46,030 nt of DNA, from positions 1-46,030 of the IMG/VR virus record IMGVR_UViG_3300027896_000072, one strand, 5' to 3'. Of the stretch, positions 17,952 to 25,973 are shown in pieces; position 1 is the first letter of the stretch; the number at the start of each line of letters is the position of its first letter. A program made the translations under genes and the position numbers. Under the pieces are notes generated by a model. The model saw nothing but the letters and a program-made list of their open reading frames with translations, was not told the origin of the DNA and did no database searches. This stretch comes from a virus.

Positions 17952-18584
17952 TTATATCACCAAAGCCAACGAGGGCTGAAATGGTTTGTCGAGTTTATCT
18001 TGTTTACTTCTATTTTTAGAACATTCTAACGGTTGAAGATTTTTTATATCCCAACATAACTTAAAGTCTAAATGCTCCGGTTTCTCGTAATTAAAAACTG
18101 CAACAGGAATTTTGTGGTCGATTTCCCAAACCTTTCCGTAATTATCCCAACTCATTCCTTCTTTAAATAACTTTTCTAAATGCCGTTTTAATTGGTCAAC
18201 TGTATAACCAACTAAATCTTCCCAACGTTTTCCTGCTTTTGTACCATGAAGAGATTTAGCTATATATACTGACATAGTATTATTTAATCTTCCTTTTTCT
18301 GTATGGTTATTTTTAGCATCACGAATTTTTACTCTACTTTTATGTTTTTCGGAATTATTTAATTCCCAATTTTTAACATACTTACGGTAATTACATAGAT
18401 GTTCTTTCCGATATTTATTTGTTCTTGTAATTATTTTTTGTGCATTTAATAAATAATTTTCTTTGCCTTCTTGTTGATGACATAATTTACAATCATATTG
18501 TAAACCATCCTTAAAGTTCTTATTTTTATAGAACTCTTTTTCCTCTTTCGGTAAATTGCATTTTGAACAAGTTTTCATATTCAT
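17952..18584 (-). CDS. HNH endonuclease (free-standing, homing type)
   Basis: This 210-residue protein has a zinc-finger N-terminus (Cys6, Cys9, Cys32, Cys35) of the kind found in phage HNH enzymes, then a basic Asn/Lys-rich linker. The HNH core is at 154-192: EIDHKIPVAVF (Asp156-His157), IKNLQPL and CSKNRSKQDK. It lies between the gp4-like and gp10-like neck genes, starts by ATGA overlap, and is visibly more AT-rich than its neighbours. Enzymes like this cut a nearby site and spread their own gene; the target is unknown. No intron is visible around it. Confidence 0.9.
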   Translation of the reverse strand: MNMKTCSKCNLPKEEKEFYKNKNFKDGLQYDCKLCHQQEGKENYLLNAQKIITRTNKYRKEHLCNYRKYVKNWELNNSEKHKSRVKIRDAKNNHTEKGRLNNTMSVYIAKSLHGTKAGKRWEDLVGYTVDQLKRHLEKLFKEGMSWDNYGKVWEIDHKIPVAVFNYEKPEHLDFKLCWDIKNLQPLECSKNRSKQDKLDKPFQPSLALVI

Positions 18585-19462
18585 CTACGGAATTCAGGAA
18601 ATACTCTCATCTCAACGCTTTCTCTACCGCCAGCCAGTGCTGACGCTTTAGCTATCATTGCCCTCTGTTGTAAGTCCTGTCTTTCCCACGCCTGTAAAGC
18701 GTGTTCAGGGGAAAGAGCATCCGCTAAAAGCCACACTAGGGCATTGTCCCACCTTACAGGGGCATCAGGATCATCCCTTGCACTGAGAACATCCTCTGCC
18801 CTCACGGTCTTTGTGAAGTAAACAACACCCGAAGAATAAGAAGTACCAGTTACCCAAGTACTTGTAGTTAAAGCGGTGGCAATGGTACAGATTTCCCAGT
18901 ACGACTGCCAATCTCCGCTACCCGTAACGGGTTGGTTTGTAGCATCGGAGATGTGGTCTAAAATACACAGGTAACTGTCAGTACCTACTTTGACAAATCC
19001 TGTAGAATACTGCCAAACTGGATAAAAGTGAACGATAGGTTGTTGAAGTTGCCAATTCACCCATACCCTATTAGGTTCTCCGCCTTCCTTTTTGGTAGAT
19101 TGCGCCATATAATTTTCTCTGGTGAACGGAGTTATTTCCGTATCGTTTCCGTTCTGCCGGAAAAACCAGTACATAGCATCAGTCATCAAAGGGTCAAGAT
19201 AGTATGAAGGATACGTTGCAATCAGAGGAACTATCGCCTCTCTCTGTTTCCAGAGCAAAGTACCACTGTTCTGTAAATCGTTCATTATGAGATTTAACTC
19301 ATCAGCGGCACTCTGGTATTCGTCTGGTTGAGGATTAGTAACCCCAAATTTTTTCAGGGACTTACGAATAATTTTATCCAAATTCATCAGAAATGTAGTC
19401 GTACCTGTATTCCCAATGACCGGAACTGTTGTAGCAAATACTTGAGAATTTTGGGCTTGCAT
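18581..19462 (-). CDS. P22 gp4-like neck (tail accessory) protein with inserted module
   Basis: This 293-residue protein resembles the gp4-type adaptors that bind below the portal. Helices at 27-70 (DKIIRKSLKKFG, YQSAADELNLIMNDL) precede 'LWKQREAIVPLIATYPSYYL'. The C-terminal part (APVRWDNALVWLLADALSPE) is typical. The usual beta domain is interrupted at about 149-217 by a module with 'DSYLCILDH', 'NQPVTGSGDWQSYWE' and 'TGTSYSSGVVYF', like carbohydrate-binding modules of the CBM5/12 type. The same module is present, split, in the gp10-like protein next door. The start at 19462 has GAGGGATTAAG upstream. Its role is stabilising packaged DNA and docking the hub. Confidence 0.82.
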   Translation of the reverse strand: MQAQNSQVFATTVPVIGNTGTTTFLMNLDKIIRKSLKKFGVTNPQPDEYQSAADELNLIMNDLQNSGTLLWKQREAIVPLIATYPSYYLDPLMTDAMYWFFRQNGNDTEITPFTRENYMAQSTKKEGGEPNRVWVNWQLQQPIVHFYPVWQYSTGFVKVGTDSYLCILDHISDATNQPVTGSGDWQSYWEICTIATALTTSTWVTGTSYSSGVVYFTKTVRAEDVLSARDDPDAPVRWDNALVWLLADALSPEHALQAWERQDLQQRAMIAKASALAGGRESVEMRVFPEFRR

Positions 19463-19463
19463 C

Positions 19464-19664
19464 TTAATCCCTCTTTCTTAAAGGCGTTACTCTTGGTAGC
19501 TTAGGTAAATCCTGTGGGTGAATCGGGTCATAACAGCCATAACAGACTATCGCCCCAGATCTCTTTTCCTTTATAAGTTCCGAGCGAAGATAATCAAATC
19601 CGCATCTATCACAGGTTCTTTTATATGTGTTAGGCACATAACGATTGCGTGGGTACACTTTCAC
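19464..19664 (-). CDS. Small zinc-ribbon protein of the neck region
   Basis: This 66-residue protein has CDRCGFDYLRSEL and VCYGCYDPIHPQD, four cysteines in a zinc ribbon. Short proteins with this 'CDxCGFxYxxSEL ... PKHPQD' signature lie beside capsid or neck genes in many podoviruses, with unknown role. It is one base upstream of the gp4-like gene. The HNH gene upstream overlaps its start by 35 bases, which suggests a late insertion. Confidence 0.82.
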   Translation of the reverse strand: MKVYPRNRYVPNTYKRTCDRCGFDYLRSELIKEKRSGAIVCYGCYDPIHPQDLPKLPRVTPLRKRD

Positions 19665-20232
19665 CTAGAAATTCCTCCACTGTTCTTTTTCCTTTTGAGC
19701 AATTACATCCTTCACAAGAAACACCTAAATTATTATAATTATTATCACCGCCTCTTGATAAAGGTATTTTGTGTTCGAGGTGATCTTTGCCAAGAGGAAT
19801 TGGGTTAAAACAAAGATAACAAGTTAACATCCCAAATTGTTTAATATTGCTTTCATATACAAGTTTGACTGTATTACTTGATAACGAACTCTCTAAAACC
19901 CTTCTTGTATATTTCCACGCCCTAACTTTTTCTGGATGTGCCGCTCTATATATTTTAGTTTTTTCTACTTGTTTCTTTGGATTTTCCCTATACCATTTTG
20001 CCGCCGCCTTCCTATTACTAACTTTTAAAATATCGTGATTTATTCTACGATATTTACCATTAGCCTTTATACTTATTTGTTTTGCCTTTTCTGGGTTTTC
20101 TTTTTTCCATTTATTAGAATTTTTAATCATACAAGACTTGCACTTTGAACGTATTCCATATCTTCCTCTTTTTTCTGTAAAAAAATCGGTCACTGGTTTT
20201 TCTATTTTACATTGAGTGCAAGTCTTGTACAT
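19630..20232 (-). CDS. HNH endonuclease (free-standing, homing type)
   Basis: This 200-residue protein has an N-terminal zinc finger (Cys5, Cys8, Cys31, Cys34), a Lys-rich linker, and a C-terminal HNH core: TCYLCFNPI (Cys138, Cys141), KDHLEHKIPLSRGG (His151, His154), NNYNNLGVSCEGCNCSKG (Cys173, Cys176). It is a different subfamily from the HNH gene at 17952-18584. It reads into the start of the zinc-ribbon gene by 35 bases. The gene is AT-rich compared with the structural genes around it, a sign of transfer. Confidence 0.9.
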   Translation of the reverse strand: MYKTCTQCKIEKPVTDFFTEKRGRYGIRSKCKSCMIKNSNKWKKENPEKAKQISIKANGKYRRINHDILKVSNRKAAAKWYRENPKKQVEKTKIYRAAHPEKVRAWKYTRRVLESSLSSNTVKLVYESNIKQFGMLTCYLCFNPIPLGKDHLEHKIPLSRGGDNNYNNLGVSCEGCNCSKGKRTVEEFLGESVPTQSLCA

Positions 20233-20244
20233 TATTTTAAACTC

Positions 20245-21039
20245 CTAAGCACTGTCTTCTGGCATATACCTTGCACTTACCTGTGCACTTCCCGTCAACA
20301 CCGAAAGGAAAAGCCTTACCCATTTAGGATTCGACCCCTTAAATGAGAACATAGCTCCCATATTTGTTAAGTCGTTGTCCGTAAACGTGTATGTAACTAT
20401 ATCCTTGAAGGTTGACGCAAAGGACACATACTGAATAGAAGTAAGTCCAGAAGTAGGTGTCAGGTTGCTAGAGTTAGCCGTCCATGTCTTAGAATCACAG
20501 GAAATAATCAATCTCCCTACGGGACAATAAGTAAGCGGATAATCAGTACCCCTTACCCAATCAGCAGCCGCAGCAAAAGCCAATGCCGCAGTAGTATAGA
20601 GTTGTGGGGTTACTGTTTGTGCTCCGGGAACAATAGTCTGTAAAACTCCACTAGAATCAATGTAAACATTGACTGCCCCAAATTTCCCTGCCGTTCCGTT
20701 TCCAATGACATGAGCCGCTGAAAACACAACTCCTGCGGCTACTGCAGCCGCCGAATAGTTCGTATCGTTAAGAAGGTAGTTAAATGCCGTCCCAATAGCA
20801 AGGTTCTTATTAGTATTACCCGTCCCCAAAGCAAGTCCAGCAGGAGTTATCACCCCCGTAGAAGCGTCTTTGTTTGAATACGACCCCTGAAGACTGATAG
20901 TTAAAGCAGAAACAGCGGTTACGTCTGTAGGAGAGTAGGAAACATGAACTGTATGGTCTTTAACCCCTATGTCTAAATTTAACTTAACTGCCCTGCTTGC
21001 ACCAATAGAAGTAACTTTATCGAAAAGTCGAAAAGCCAT
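20245..21039 (-). CDS. Beta-rich virion protein (probable head decoration)
   Basis: This 264-residue protein of no named family is Ala, Thr, Ser and Val-rich. Residues 95-205 contain a module with 'GKFGAVNVYIDSSGVLQTIV', 'ALAFAAA' and 'CPVGRLIISCDSKTWTANSS'. The next gene has a matching module ('NKYGLWAFTITAGGTITATA', 'IAALPTTAA', 'LMGYITVMSTDGGGFIGAT'). The N-terminal 80 residues resemble a short beta-sandwich. It lies three genes past the capsid protein with a GGAGG ribosome site, so a structural role in the head is likely. No catalytic residues were seen. Confidence 0.7.
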   Translation of the reverse strand: MAFRLFDKVTSIGASRAVKLNLDIGVKDHTVHVSYSPTDVTAVSALTISLQGSYSNKDASTGVITPAGLALGTGNTNKNLAIGTAFNYLLNDTNYSAAAVAAGVVFSAAHVIGNGTAGKFGAVNVYIDSSGVLQTIVPGAQTVTPQLYTTAALAFAAAADWVRGTDYPLTYCPVGRLIISCDSKTWTANSSNLTPTSGLTSIQYVSFASTFKDIVTYTFTDNDLTNMGAMFSFKGSNPKWVRLFLSVLTGSAQVSARYMPEDSA

Positions 21040-21077
21040 TAAATCCTCCTGTTCGGCATTTCACCGACTCTGTGTTT

Positions 21078-21926
21078 TTAAGATGGCATAATCTGTACTT
21101 TGGAATCCATAGCCAAAGGATACCAAGATAAAAATGCCTTTACTGCTCCCGTTGCCGGTGGGCCGTAAGTACTGTAGTAAGCGGCTGTAACTGCTCCCGC
21201 AGCCAAACTCGTTGTTGCTCCTATAAAACCGCCTCCATCAGTGGACATTACTGTTATATAACCCATGAGAACCGAAGCCGCTGCGGTTGTTGGTAAAGCC
21301 GCAATAGCCGCTACTTCTGTATCATAACCAGAAGCATTACCAGCGGCTGCAGTAGCTGTAATCGTTCCTCCTGCTGTGATAGTGAACGCCCAAAGTCCAT
21401 ATTTATTTTGAGGAACTGTGACTGCCGTAAGAGCCGTTCCTATCGGAACTGCCGCTTTGCTTACTGTCGTTCCAACTACATTAAAAGTGAAGGCTATATT
21501 AGATACATTCGCAGGTGTTGACCCTATCGCCAATCCGGGAGTGGAAAGACAGGTTACAAAATTCAACCTAATCGTCCCATCACTTAAAACCATAGGCATA
21601 TGAAGGACATTTCCCGCACCTATACCTAAATCCGTAGTCTTGTAAAGTGCCGTGGCTTTCGTTCCGTCCAGTAAAAAACACCGTTCCGCTGCCGCTGCAC
21701 TTAAATTCGTATAAGCGCACAACGAAATCGGAGTAGCCGCTCCCTTGGGGAGAAACTCAATCATTAAAGGGTAGTTCCCTGTAGCTATTGCTGTTTCGAC
21801 TTTTACTCCCAGTGACCGGAGTTCTATTGGGCCAGTTACAACAAATCTTACTCCACCACCTACTAAACTTGCCGCCGGTAATATTTTTGACTGAAGTCTC
21901 AAAAGGCTTGCTTGATTTCCTATCAT
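21078..21926 (-). CDS. Head-associated beta protein, paralogue with inserted domain
   Basis: This 282-residue protein is related to the 158-residue product of the next gene upstream over both its ends. 'ASLLRLQSKILPAASLVGG' and 'GPIELRSLGVKVETAI' match at the front, and 'AVKAFLSWYPLAMDSKVQI' matches at the back. Between about residues 135 and 265 it carries a domain absent from that paralogue but also present in the 264-residue protein downstream. The arrangement points to duplication followed by domain insertion. It probably decorates the capsid; no enzyme motif is visible. Confidence 0.75.
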   Translation of the reverse strand: MIGNQASLLRLQSKILPAASLVGGGVRFVVTGPIELRSLGVKVETAIATGNYPLMIEFLPKGAATPISLCAYTNLSAAAAERCFLLDGTKATALYKTTDLGIGAGNVLHMPMVLSDGTIRLNFVTCLSTPGLAIGSTPANVSNIAFTFNVVGTTVSKAAVPIGTALTAVTVPQNKYGLWAFTITAGGTITATAAAGNASGYDTEVAAIAALPTTAAASVLMGYITVMSTDGGGFIGATTSLAAGAVTAAYYSTYGPPATGAVKAFLSWYPLAMDSKVQIMPS

Positions 21927-21938
21927 TTTATTTTCCTC

Positions 21939-22409
21939 CTAGTACATTTTTACTTTGGCATCTACTGTTAAAGGATACCAAGCCATAAACAGTTTGACCA
22001 ATCCTGTTGCCGGTGCTGTGGAACTGAATACAAGATAAATTGACCCGTTAGATAGGTAAATCGGCATATGAAGTACTTGTCCCGCAGCTTGTACTCCGAC
22101 TTCAGTCGTTTTTACCAAGGCGGTGGTTTTTACGCCATCAACCAAAAATAATTGTTCTGCCGCAGCAGAAGCGGTGTCTGTAGCTCCGCATAAATCGGTT
22201 TGTGAACCGTCTTCAGGAGTGAAACGGAATGTTAAAGTATTAGCTCCCGCAGGAATAGCCGTTAGAACCTGTATTCCTAGATATTTGACCTCTATTGGCC
22301 CATTATGAATTACAAAACGAGCGGGGGCTGTCGTGGTAGAACCCACGAGTTCCGCCGCCGTCAATAATTGTGAATTTATCCTTAATAAACTTGCTTTGTT
22401 GATATTCAT
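21939..22409 (-). CDS. Head-associated beta protein, short paralogue
   Basis: This is 156 residues from ATG at 22409, which has GGAGG six bases upstream; a TTG six bases earlier is less likely. The sequence (NKASLLRINSQLLTAAELVG, GPIEVKYLGIQVLTAI, LVKLFMAWYPLTVDAKVKMY) is the uninterrupted form of the next protein downstream. It follows the major capsid protein directly, the usual place for decoration or head-completion proteins. Function is inferred from place. Confidence 0.75.
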   Translation of the reverse strand: MNINKASLLRINSQLLTAAELVGSTTTAPARFVIHNGPIEVKYLGIQVLTAIPAGANTLTFRFTPEDGSQTDLCGATDTASAAAEQLFLVDGVKTTALVKTTEVGVQAAGQVLHMPIYLSNGSIYLVFSSTAPATGLVKLFMAWYPLTVDAKVKMY

Positions 22410-22442
22410 CTCCAACCTCCAACCATTGATGAATGTTAATTG

Positions 22443-23360
22443 TTAAGCTCCAGATGAGCCGTAAATGCATCTTGGGTCGTCCCAACCTGCCACATAACGG
22501 TCAGTTGCTTTGAAAAGACCATTGTCCGAACCGAAATCATTGTCTTTACCAAACTGAAGTCCCCACTTGGTGTGCTTGTAACTCACCAAACCTTCGCTGC
22601 AATCGGTAAGAATGAACCATGAATCGGTATCGGTAATGTAGTGACTTACCAACCTTCCTTCAGGGAACAGGTTTTTCGCTGGATTAGGTGCATTGGAAGC
22701 TGGTGTTTCAGGGTCTTTATCCGCACCTAACAACTGGAACGCTGTCCAGTCATTAAGAGTGGTCGTAATGAGTTTACGAGCCATAAGATTGACCTTCAAA
22801 CCCCTATCATCCACCCACGCCGGAATATCAATAGCTACTGCCTGTTCCAACGCAGTCAGACTTAAATCGGACTGAGTAGCGGGTGTGTTGGCAATATAGC
22901 CTCCACCCAAAAGAGGATGTAACAGCGAGCACAGACATACACCGTCTGCCCCGTAATACGCAGTACTCGAAGTAAATGCGTAATTTAAAACATTTGCATG
23001 ATCCCACTCTTTCGACTGGTGCATGGATTTTTTCAGTGCTTTTGGAAGTGCGTTGATCTTACCATACTGGTCATCTGTCCACATTTCCTTGGTTACGATA
23101 AAGCCTAAACCACGCACAAAATGGTAAAGGCTGTGTACTGGCCCTTGGAAAGGATCATCGTAATCAATGGCTTTGCCCTGATCTTTGATCGGTGCAAGAC
23201 CAAAACCCGACATCCCAAGGGTTTTCTCATAATTCTGACTTGATGGTTTAACGGGGAATATCTGACTCCACTCCGGTTTGTAATCCGGGTAGGAAGTTCC
23301 CCATATAGCCGCCAGTCCGGGATACAACAACTGACTAAAATTTACAGTATTGCTAGCCAT
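22443..23360 (-). CDS. Major capsid protein (HK97 fold)
   Basis: This 305-residue protein is the shell subunit. Recognisable parts include 'VTKEMWTDDQYGKINALPKA' near 90-110 (spine-helix region), then 'SKEWDHANVLNYAFTSS' and 'SLLHPLLGGGYIANTPA' of Mu gpT-like and podoviral capsid proteins, and 'LTALEQAVAIDIPAWVDDRG'. Length is normal for this branch. It follows decoration and scaffold-like genes, has AGGAGG upstream, and belongs to the operon that begins with GroES, whose product probably helps fold it. Confidence 0.9.
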   Translation of the reverse strand: MASNTVNFSQLLYPGLAAIWGTSYPDYKPEWSQIFPVKPSSQNYEKTLGMSGFGLAPIKDQGKAIDYDDPFQGPVHSLYHFVRGLGFIVTKEMWTDDQYGKINALPKALKKSMHQSKEWDHANVLNYAFTSSTAYYGADGVCLCSLLHPLLGGGYIANTPATQSDLSLTALEQAVAIDIPAWVDDRGLKVNLMARKLITTTLNDWTAFQLLGADKDPETPASNAPNPAKNLFPEGRLVSHYITDTDSWFILTDCSEGLVSYKHTKWGLQFGKDNDFGSDNGLFKATDRYVAGWDDPRCIYGSSGA

Positions 23361-23372
23361 GGTTTATTCCTC

Positions 23373-23906
23373 CTAGATTCCCGCATATGGAGCGGTAAAG
23401 ACACTCTTGTTATACTTCACGATAACTATCGCACTATCACCCAACGCATTGTTCGGAGCAGGGAATAATCCTAAAATAAGGAAATCATTTGTTCCCGTTC
23501 CGGGAGTATCAAGCGCCATTGCACTCTGTAAAGAAATCGTACTCCCCGCTGCGTAGGTAATGATGTTCGATGTCATAAAAATTGTGTTAGCCAAAGTTGT
23601 GGTAACACCTGTTTTCACCTGAACCTTATAAAGTATGCCCGGATCATCATATATGTGCATGGTCGTGGGCGTAGTCCCATTTGCAACCTGTACGGGATCG
23701 GGGAAGTATTCAGCCGCAATTCCGAGATTAACTACTCCCGAAGCTGCCGCCCCTACTGTTATCGAACCCGCTGAAGTTACAATTACTGGGTCGCCTCTAT
23801 ATATAACCTGACTTGCTGTTACATTGTAAAGGTGAGGTTCAGGTATTGCTCCGCCTGATATATGTCCGATTGGGATAAACCCAAAAGGCGCATTAGTATT
23901 AGCCAT
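23373..23906 (-). CDS. Capsid decoration/stabilisation-type protein
   Basis: This 177-residue protein opens 'MANTNAPFGFIPIGHISGG' and has 'VIYRGDPVIVTSAGSI' and 'DDPGILYKVQVKTGV', the hallmarks of a family found next to the capsid gene in many tailed phages. These beta-barrel proteins resemble cement proteins that bind the capsid surface. It has an AGAGAGG ribosome site and lies 12 bases upstream of the capsid gene. The family is clear; the exact position in the head is inferred. Confidence 0.83.
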   Translation of the reverse strand: MANTNAPFGFIPIGHISGGAIPEPHLYNVTASQVIYRGDPVIVTSAGSITVGAAASGVVNLGIAAEYFPDPVQVANGTTPTTMHIYDDPGILYKVQVKTGVTTTLANTIFMTSNIITYAAGSTISLQSAMALDTPGTGTNDFLILGLFPAPNNALGDSAIVIVKYNKSVFTAPYAGI

Positions 23907-23918
23907 TTTAAACCTCTC

Positions 23919-24491
23919 TTACGTTGTCCCGTCCCATTTTCCAGACTTATTCATATCAGGAATGACACCTGAAGGATGTTGGGTATAAATACCCGCTTGT
24001 GAGTCTCCTGCATTTTCTCTCATTCTCTGTTTTAAAGCCTTGGCATCTTGGACGGGTGATTTTTCTTTAAAATATTTCCGCCGACTTTCGGCAACTTCCG
24101 CTGGCATCCTTACAAGGATTAATTCGTTGATTCTGTATGCACCATCCACGGTGAGTCCGGCTTGCAGGGTTCTTGCACCGAATTTTTCATCCATCTTGCG
24201 GGCAATATCCTTATCAATTTCCCACTGTTCCATTAACCGTTTCCTGATAGAATTTGGGTTGTCCAAAATAAAACGATAAGTGAAACGTGGGTCTTTCATT
24301 TCCATCGGTATATCCGTTATCCTAGCGGGTCGCCATGTAGCCGACTTCCCTTTAGGAGAATTATCAATTTTTTCAGGGGTAATAGGCAATGGTTTTGCCT
24401 TTTTACGTCCTGCCTGCATTTTTGCTTTCTGTTCTTTAGTCAACATTCTTTTCGGTTTCACTACTTCTTTTACTTCTTCTGCGGGTTCCAT
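23919..24491 (-). CDS. Conserved head-module protein, function unknown
   Basis: This 190-residue protein has a Lys-rich N-terminus (TKEQKAKMQAGRKKAKPLP) and a folded middle with 'RPARITDIPMEMKDPRFTYR' and 'INELILVRMPAEVAESRRKY'. Similar 'W RPARI..IP....DPRF' proteins sit between scaffold and capsid genes in other podoviruses. The C-terminus is helical, then disordered. It may assist scaffold or head assembly. Start chosen for GGAGGG nine bases upstream. Confidence 0.72.
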   Translation of the reverse strand: MEPAEEVKEVVKPKRMLTKEQKAKMQAGRKKAKPLPITPEKIDNSPKGKSATWRPARITDIPMEMKDPRFTYRFILDNPNSIRKRLMEQWEIDKDIARKMDEKFGARTLQAGLTVDGAYRINELILVRMPAEVAESRRKYFKEKSPVQDAKALKQRMRENAGDSQAGIYTQHPSGVIPDMNKSGKWDGTT

Positions 24492-24493
24492 TG

Positions 24494-25405
24494 TTATCCC
24501 TCCTCAATTATTTTTAGTTGCTTGAGGTATTCAACCTCAGCTTTTGCAGGGTCTATGTCAGGCATCATATTGTGAGCAACTCGTTTTTCCTCAGCCGATA
24601 ATGTCCGTTTCCCCTTGTTTTGGTTTTCACCTCTTTCGTTTTCAACCCCTTCAACCTTTGATTGTGGAGTGGGTTTTTCCGCCTTTTTCTTCCACTCGAA
24701 CCTTTTTTCAATATAGGCGGCGACTTCTTTCAGTCTTTCAGCGGTGAGTTCAATCTTCCCTTTGTATTTAGGTTTGTTCATCAGGGCGGTGTCATATTCC
24801 TTAGCCGCACTAGTCATTACAGGGTCGAAATCGTCACTTTCGCTATTGAACCATGCTGTTTCCTGCACAAATTCCTTGATAGCTTTCGTGTCAGGTCGGT
24901 CTTCCGCCGGTGGTTTCGGTTTTTCCTTCTCTGCTGTTGCCTTTTTTTCTAAATCGTCCTTTTTCCTGTCAATTCTCGTGTTCAGTCGTTGGATTTGCTC
25001 GTCAAGAACATCAACCTTGTCCCAATCCGCTTCGGTTCGTGCCGCTTTTCTTGCGGTTTTTAGGTCTCTAATGTCGGTTTCCATCTTCTCTATTTCCGCC
25101 TGACCCGTATCAACCGCTTTCTGAACTTGACTTTCAACTATTTTCTGCGTGGAAGATGTTATCTTCTCGGCAGCTTCCGCTAGTTTACGGTTGTGTTCGG
25201 ACATCAATTTGATGTCATTCCGCATTTGTTCCGTGTTTCTTTCGCCGTCCTTGTACCGGCGGTAAACCTGACGGAATCTTTTGTTGTCCCATGACGAGTC
25301 TTTTTCGGCATCGTGTTCCACGCCTACGAAGTCCCTGAAATCATGTTCTTCCTGAACTTGCGCTTCATTAACTTGCGGGGTATCAACCCCTTCCTCTGTA
25401 CCCAT
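24494..25405 (-). CDS. Putative scaffolding protein
   Basis: This 303-residue, highly charged protein is predicted helical, with a coiled coil at about 60-165 (KLAEAAEKITSSTQKIVESQ, DIRDLKTARKAARTEADWDK). It is rich in Glu and Lys with almost no aromatic core except around 185-240. Size, composition and place two genes before the capsid protein match scaffolds of tailed phages. The C-terminus (DPAKAEVEYLKQLKIIEEG) could be the capsid-binding end. No protease motif was seen. Assignment is by type and context. Confidence 0.75.
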   Translation of the reverse strand: MGTEEGVDTPQVNEAQVQEEHDFRDFVGVEHDAEKDSSWDNKRFRQVYRRYKDGERNTEQMRNDIKLMSEHNRKLAEAAEKITSSTQKIVESQVQKAVDTGQAEIEKMETDIRDLKTARKAARTEADWDKVDVLDEQIQRLNTRIDRKKDDLEKKATAEKEKPKPPAEDRPDTKAIKEFVQETAWFNSESDDFDPVMTSAAKEYDTALMNKPKYKGKIELTAERLKEVAAYIEKRFEWKKKAEKPTPQSKVEGVENERGENQNKGKRTLSAEEKRVAHNMMPDIDPAKAEVEYLKQLKIIEEG

Positions 25406-25727
25406 TTTTCTTCTCCTTTTTATTTGCGATTTTTATTGCGAGTAAATCTTCCTCGTTGCACAAAAGATATTCAACATCCTTATCTTCTGTTACTTCGATT
25501 CCTGCCCAAGTGAGTTCCTGTTTATTCAATGCATAAGGTGCGTATCTCCCAAATAAAACAATGTCCCCTTCTTTGGCGATTTCACAATCAACTCCTGCGG
25601 CGATAATCTCTCCCACACCGACTTTCGCTTCCTGACTTGTTTCTGCAATGATTATTGACCCGACTTTCTTAATGACATTCCGTTTAATCAATAACCTTGA
25701 AAACAGCGGTCTTAGACCTATTTCCAT
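25383..25727 (-). CDS. GroES-like co-chaperonin
   Basis: This 114-residue protein has the Cpn10 layout: 'LRPLFSRLLIKRNVIKKVGS' then 'IIIAETSQEAKVGVGEIIAAG', 'KEGDIVLFGRYAPYAL' and the closing 'YLLCNEEDLLAI'. Met3 at 25727 is preferred because AAGGAG lies seven bases upstream of it. The first gene of the capsid operon, it probably acts with host GroEL to fold capsid protein, as T4 gp31 does. No phage GroEL was found. The C-terminal tail (KKEKKNGYRGRG) is a basic extension beyond the normal end. Confidence 0.88.
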   Translation of the reverse strand: MEIGLRPLFSRLLIKRNVIKKVGSIIIAETSQEAKVGVGEIIAAGVDCEIAKEGDIVLFGRYAPYALNKQELTWAGIEVTEDKDVEYLLCNEEDLLAIKIANKKEKKNGYRGRG

Positions 25728-25750
25728 AAGCATCTCCTTTCAGATGAAAT

Positions 25751-25790
25751 AAAAAAGGCGAACTACATTTCTGCAATTCGCCTCAATTTT
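25751..25790 (-). terminator. Hairpin with U-run just upstream of the GroES gene
   Basis: On the minus strand AGGCGAA (25783-25777) pairs with TTCGCCT (25762-25756) around a 14-base loop and is followed by six T. That is an intrinsic terminator form. The other strand also ends in a T-run, so it could act both ways. It lies only about 25 bases before the GroES start and just after a promoter-like element, so it may work as an attenuator or 5' stabilising hairpin. Confidence 0.7.
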
Positions 25791-25791
25791 T

Positions 25792-25819
25792 TTTATAGCG
25801 TTCCCTATTCTTTTTTCAA
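25792..25819 (-). promoter_or_regulatory. Sigma70-like promoter for the GroES-capsid operon
   Basis: Minus strand TTGAAA (25819-25814), a 16-base spacer and TATAAA (25797-25792). The predicted start, near 25785, is immediately before the hairpin at 25783-25756. This would begin a transcript whose first structure is a terminator-like hairpin and whose first gene is GroES. Confidence 0.5.
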
Positions 25820-25826
25820 AGAGCTA

Positions 25827-25973
25827 CTACTTTTTCCAAATTCCTAATGTCTTTATAAGAATTTCATACTCTTTTTTATCTTCACCCTCTAGGGGCTTAT
25901 AATAGTCAGGATGTGGTTTTAAATCACTAAAAGTCATCGGTTTAAATTTTAATGCTTTCTGTTTTTTCAACAT
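25827..25973 (-). CDS. 48-residue protein with ParB-like segment
   Basis: The ATG at 25973 lies inside the end of the gene before it. The product contains 'MTFSDLKPHPDYYKPLEGED' and ends 'IKTLGIWKK'. The segment resembles the start of ParB/Srx-type domains (LKPHPxNYR), but the protein stops there, so it is either a minimal domain or a fragment. It is the last ORF before the hairpin at 25790-25751. Confidence 0.5.
   Translation of the reverse strand: MLKKQKALKFKPMTFSDLKPHPDYYKPLEGEDKKEYEILIKTLGIWKK

Noticed and set aside
22303-22485. Minus-strand ORF across the end of the capsid gene
   Set aside because: It overlaps two better-supported genes in another frame and has no ribosome site.
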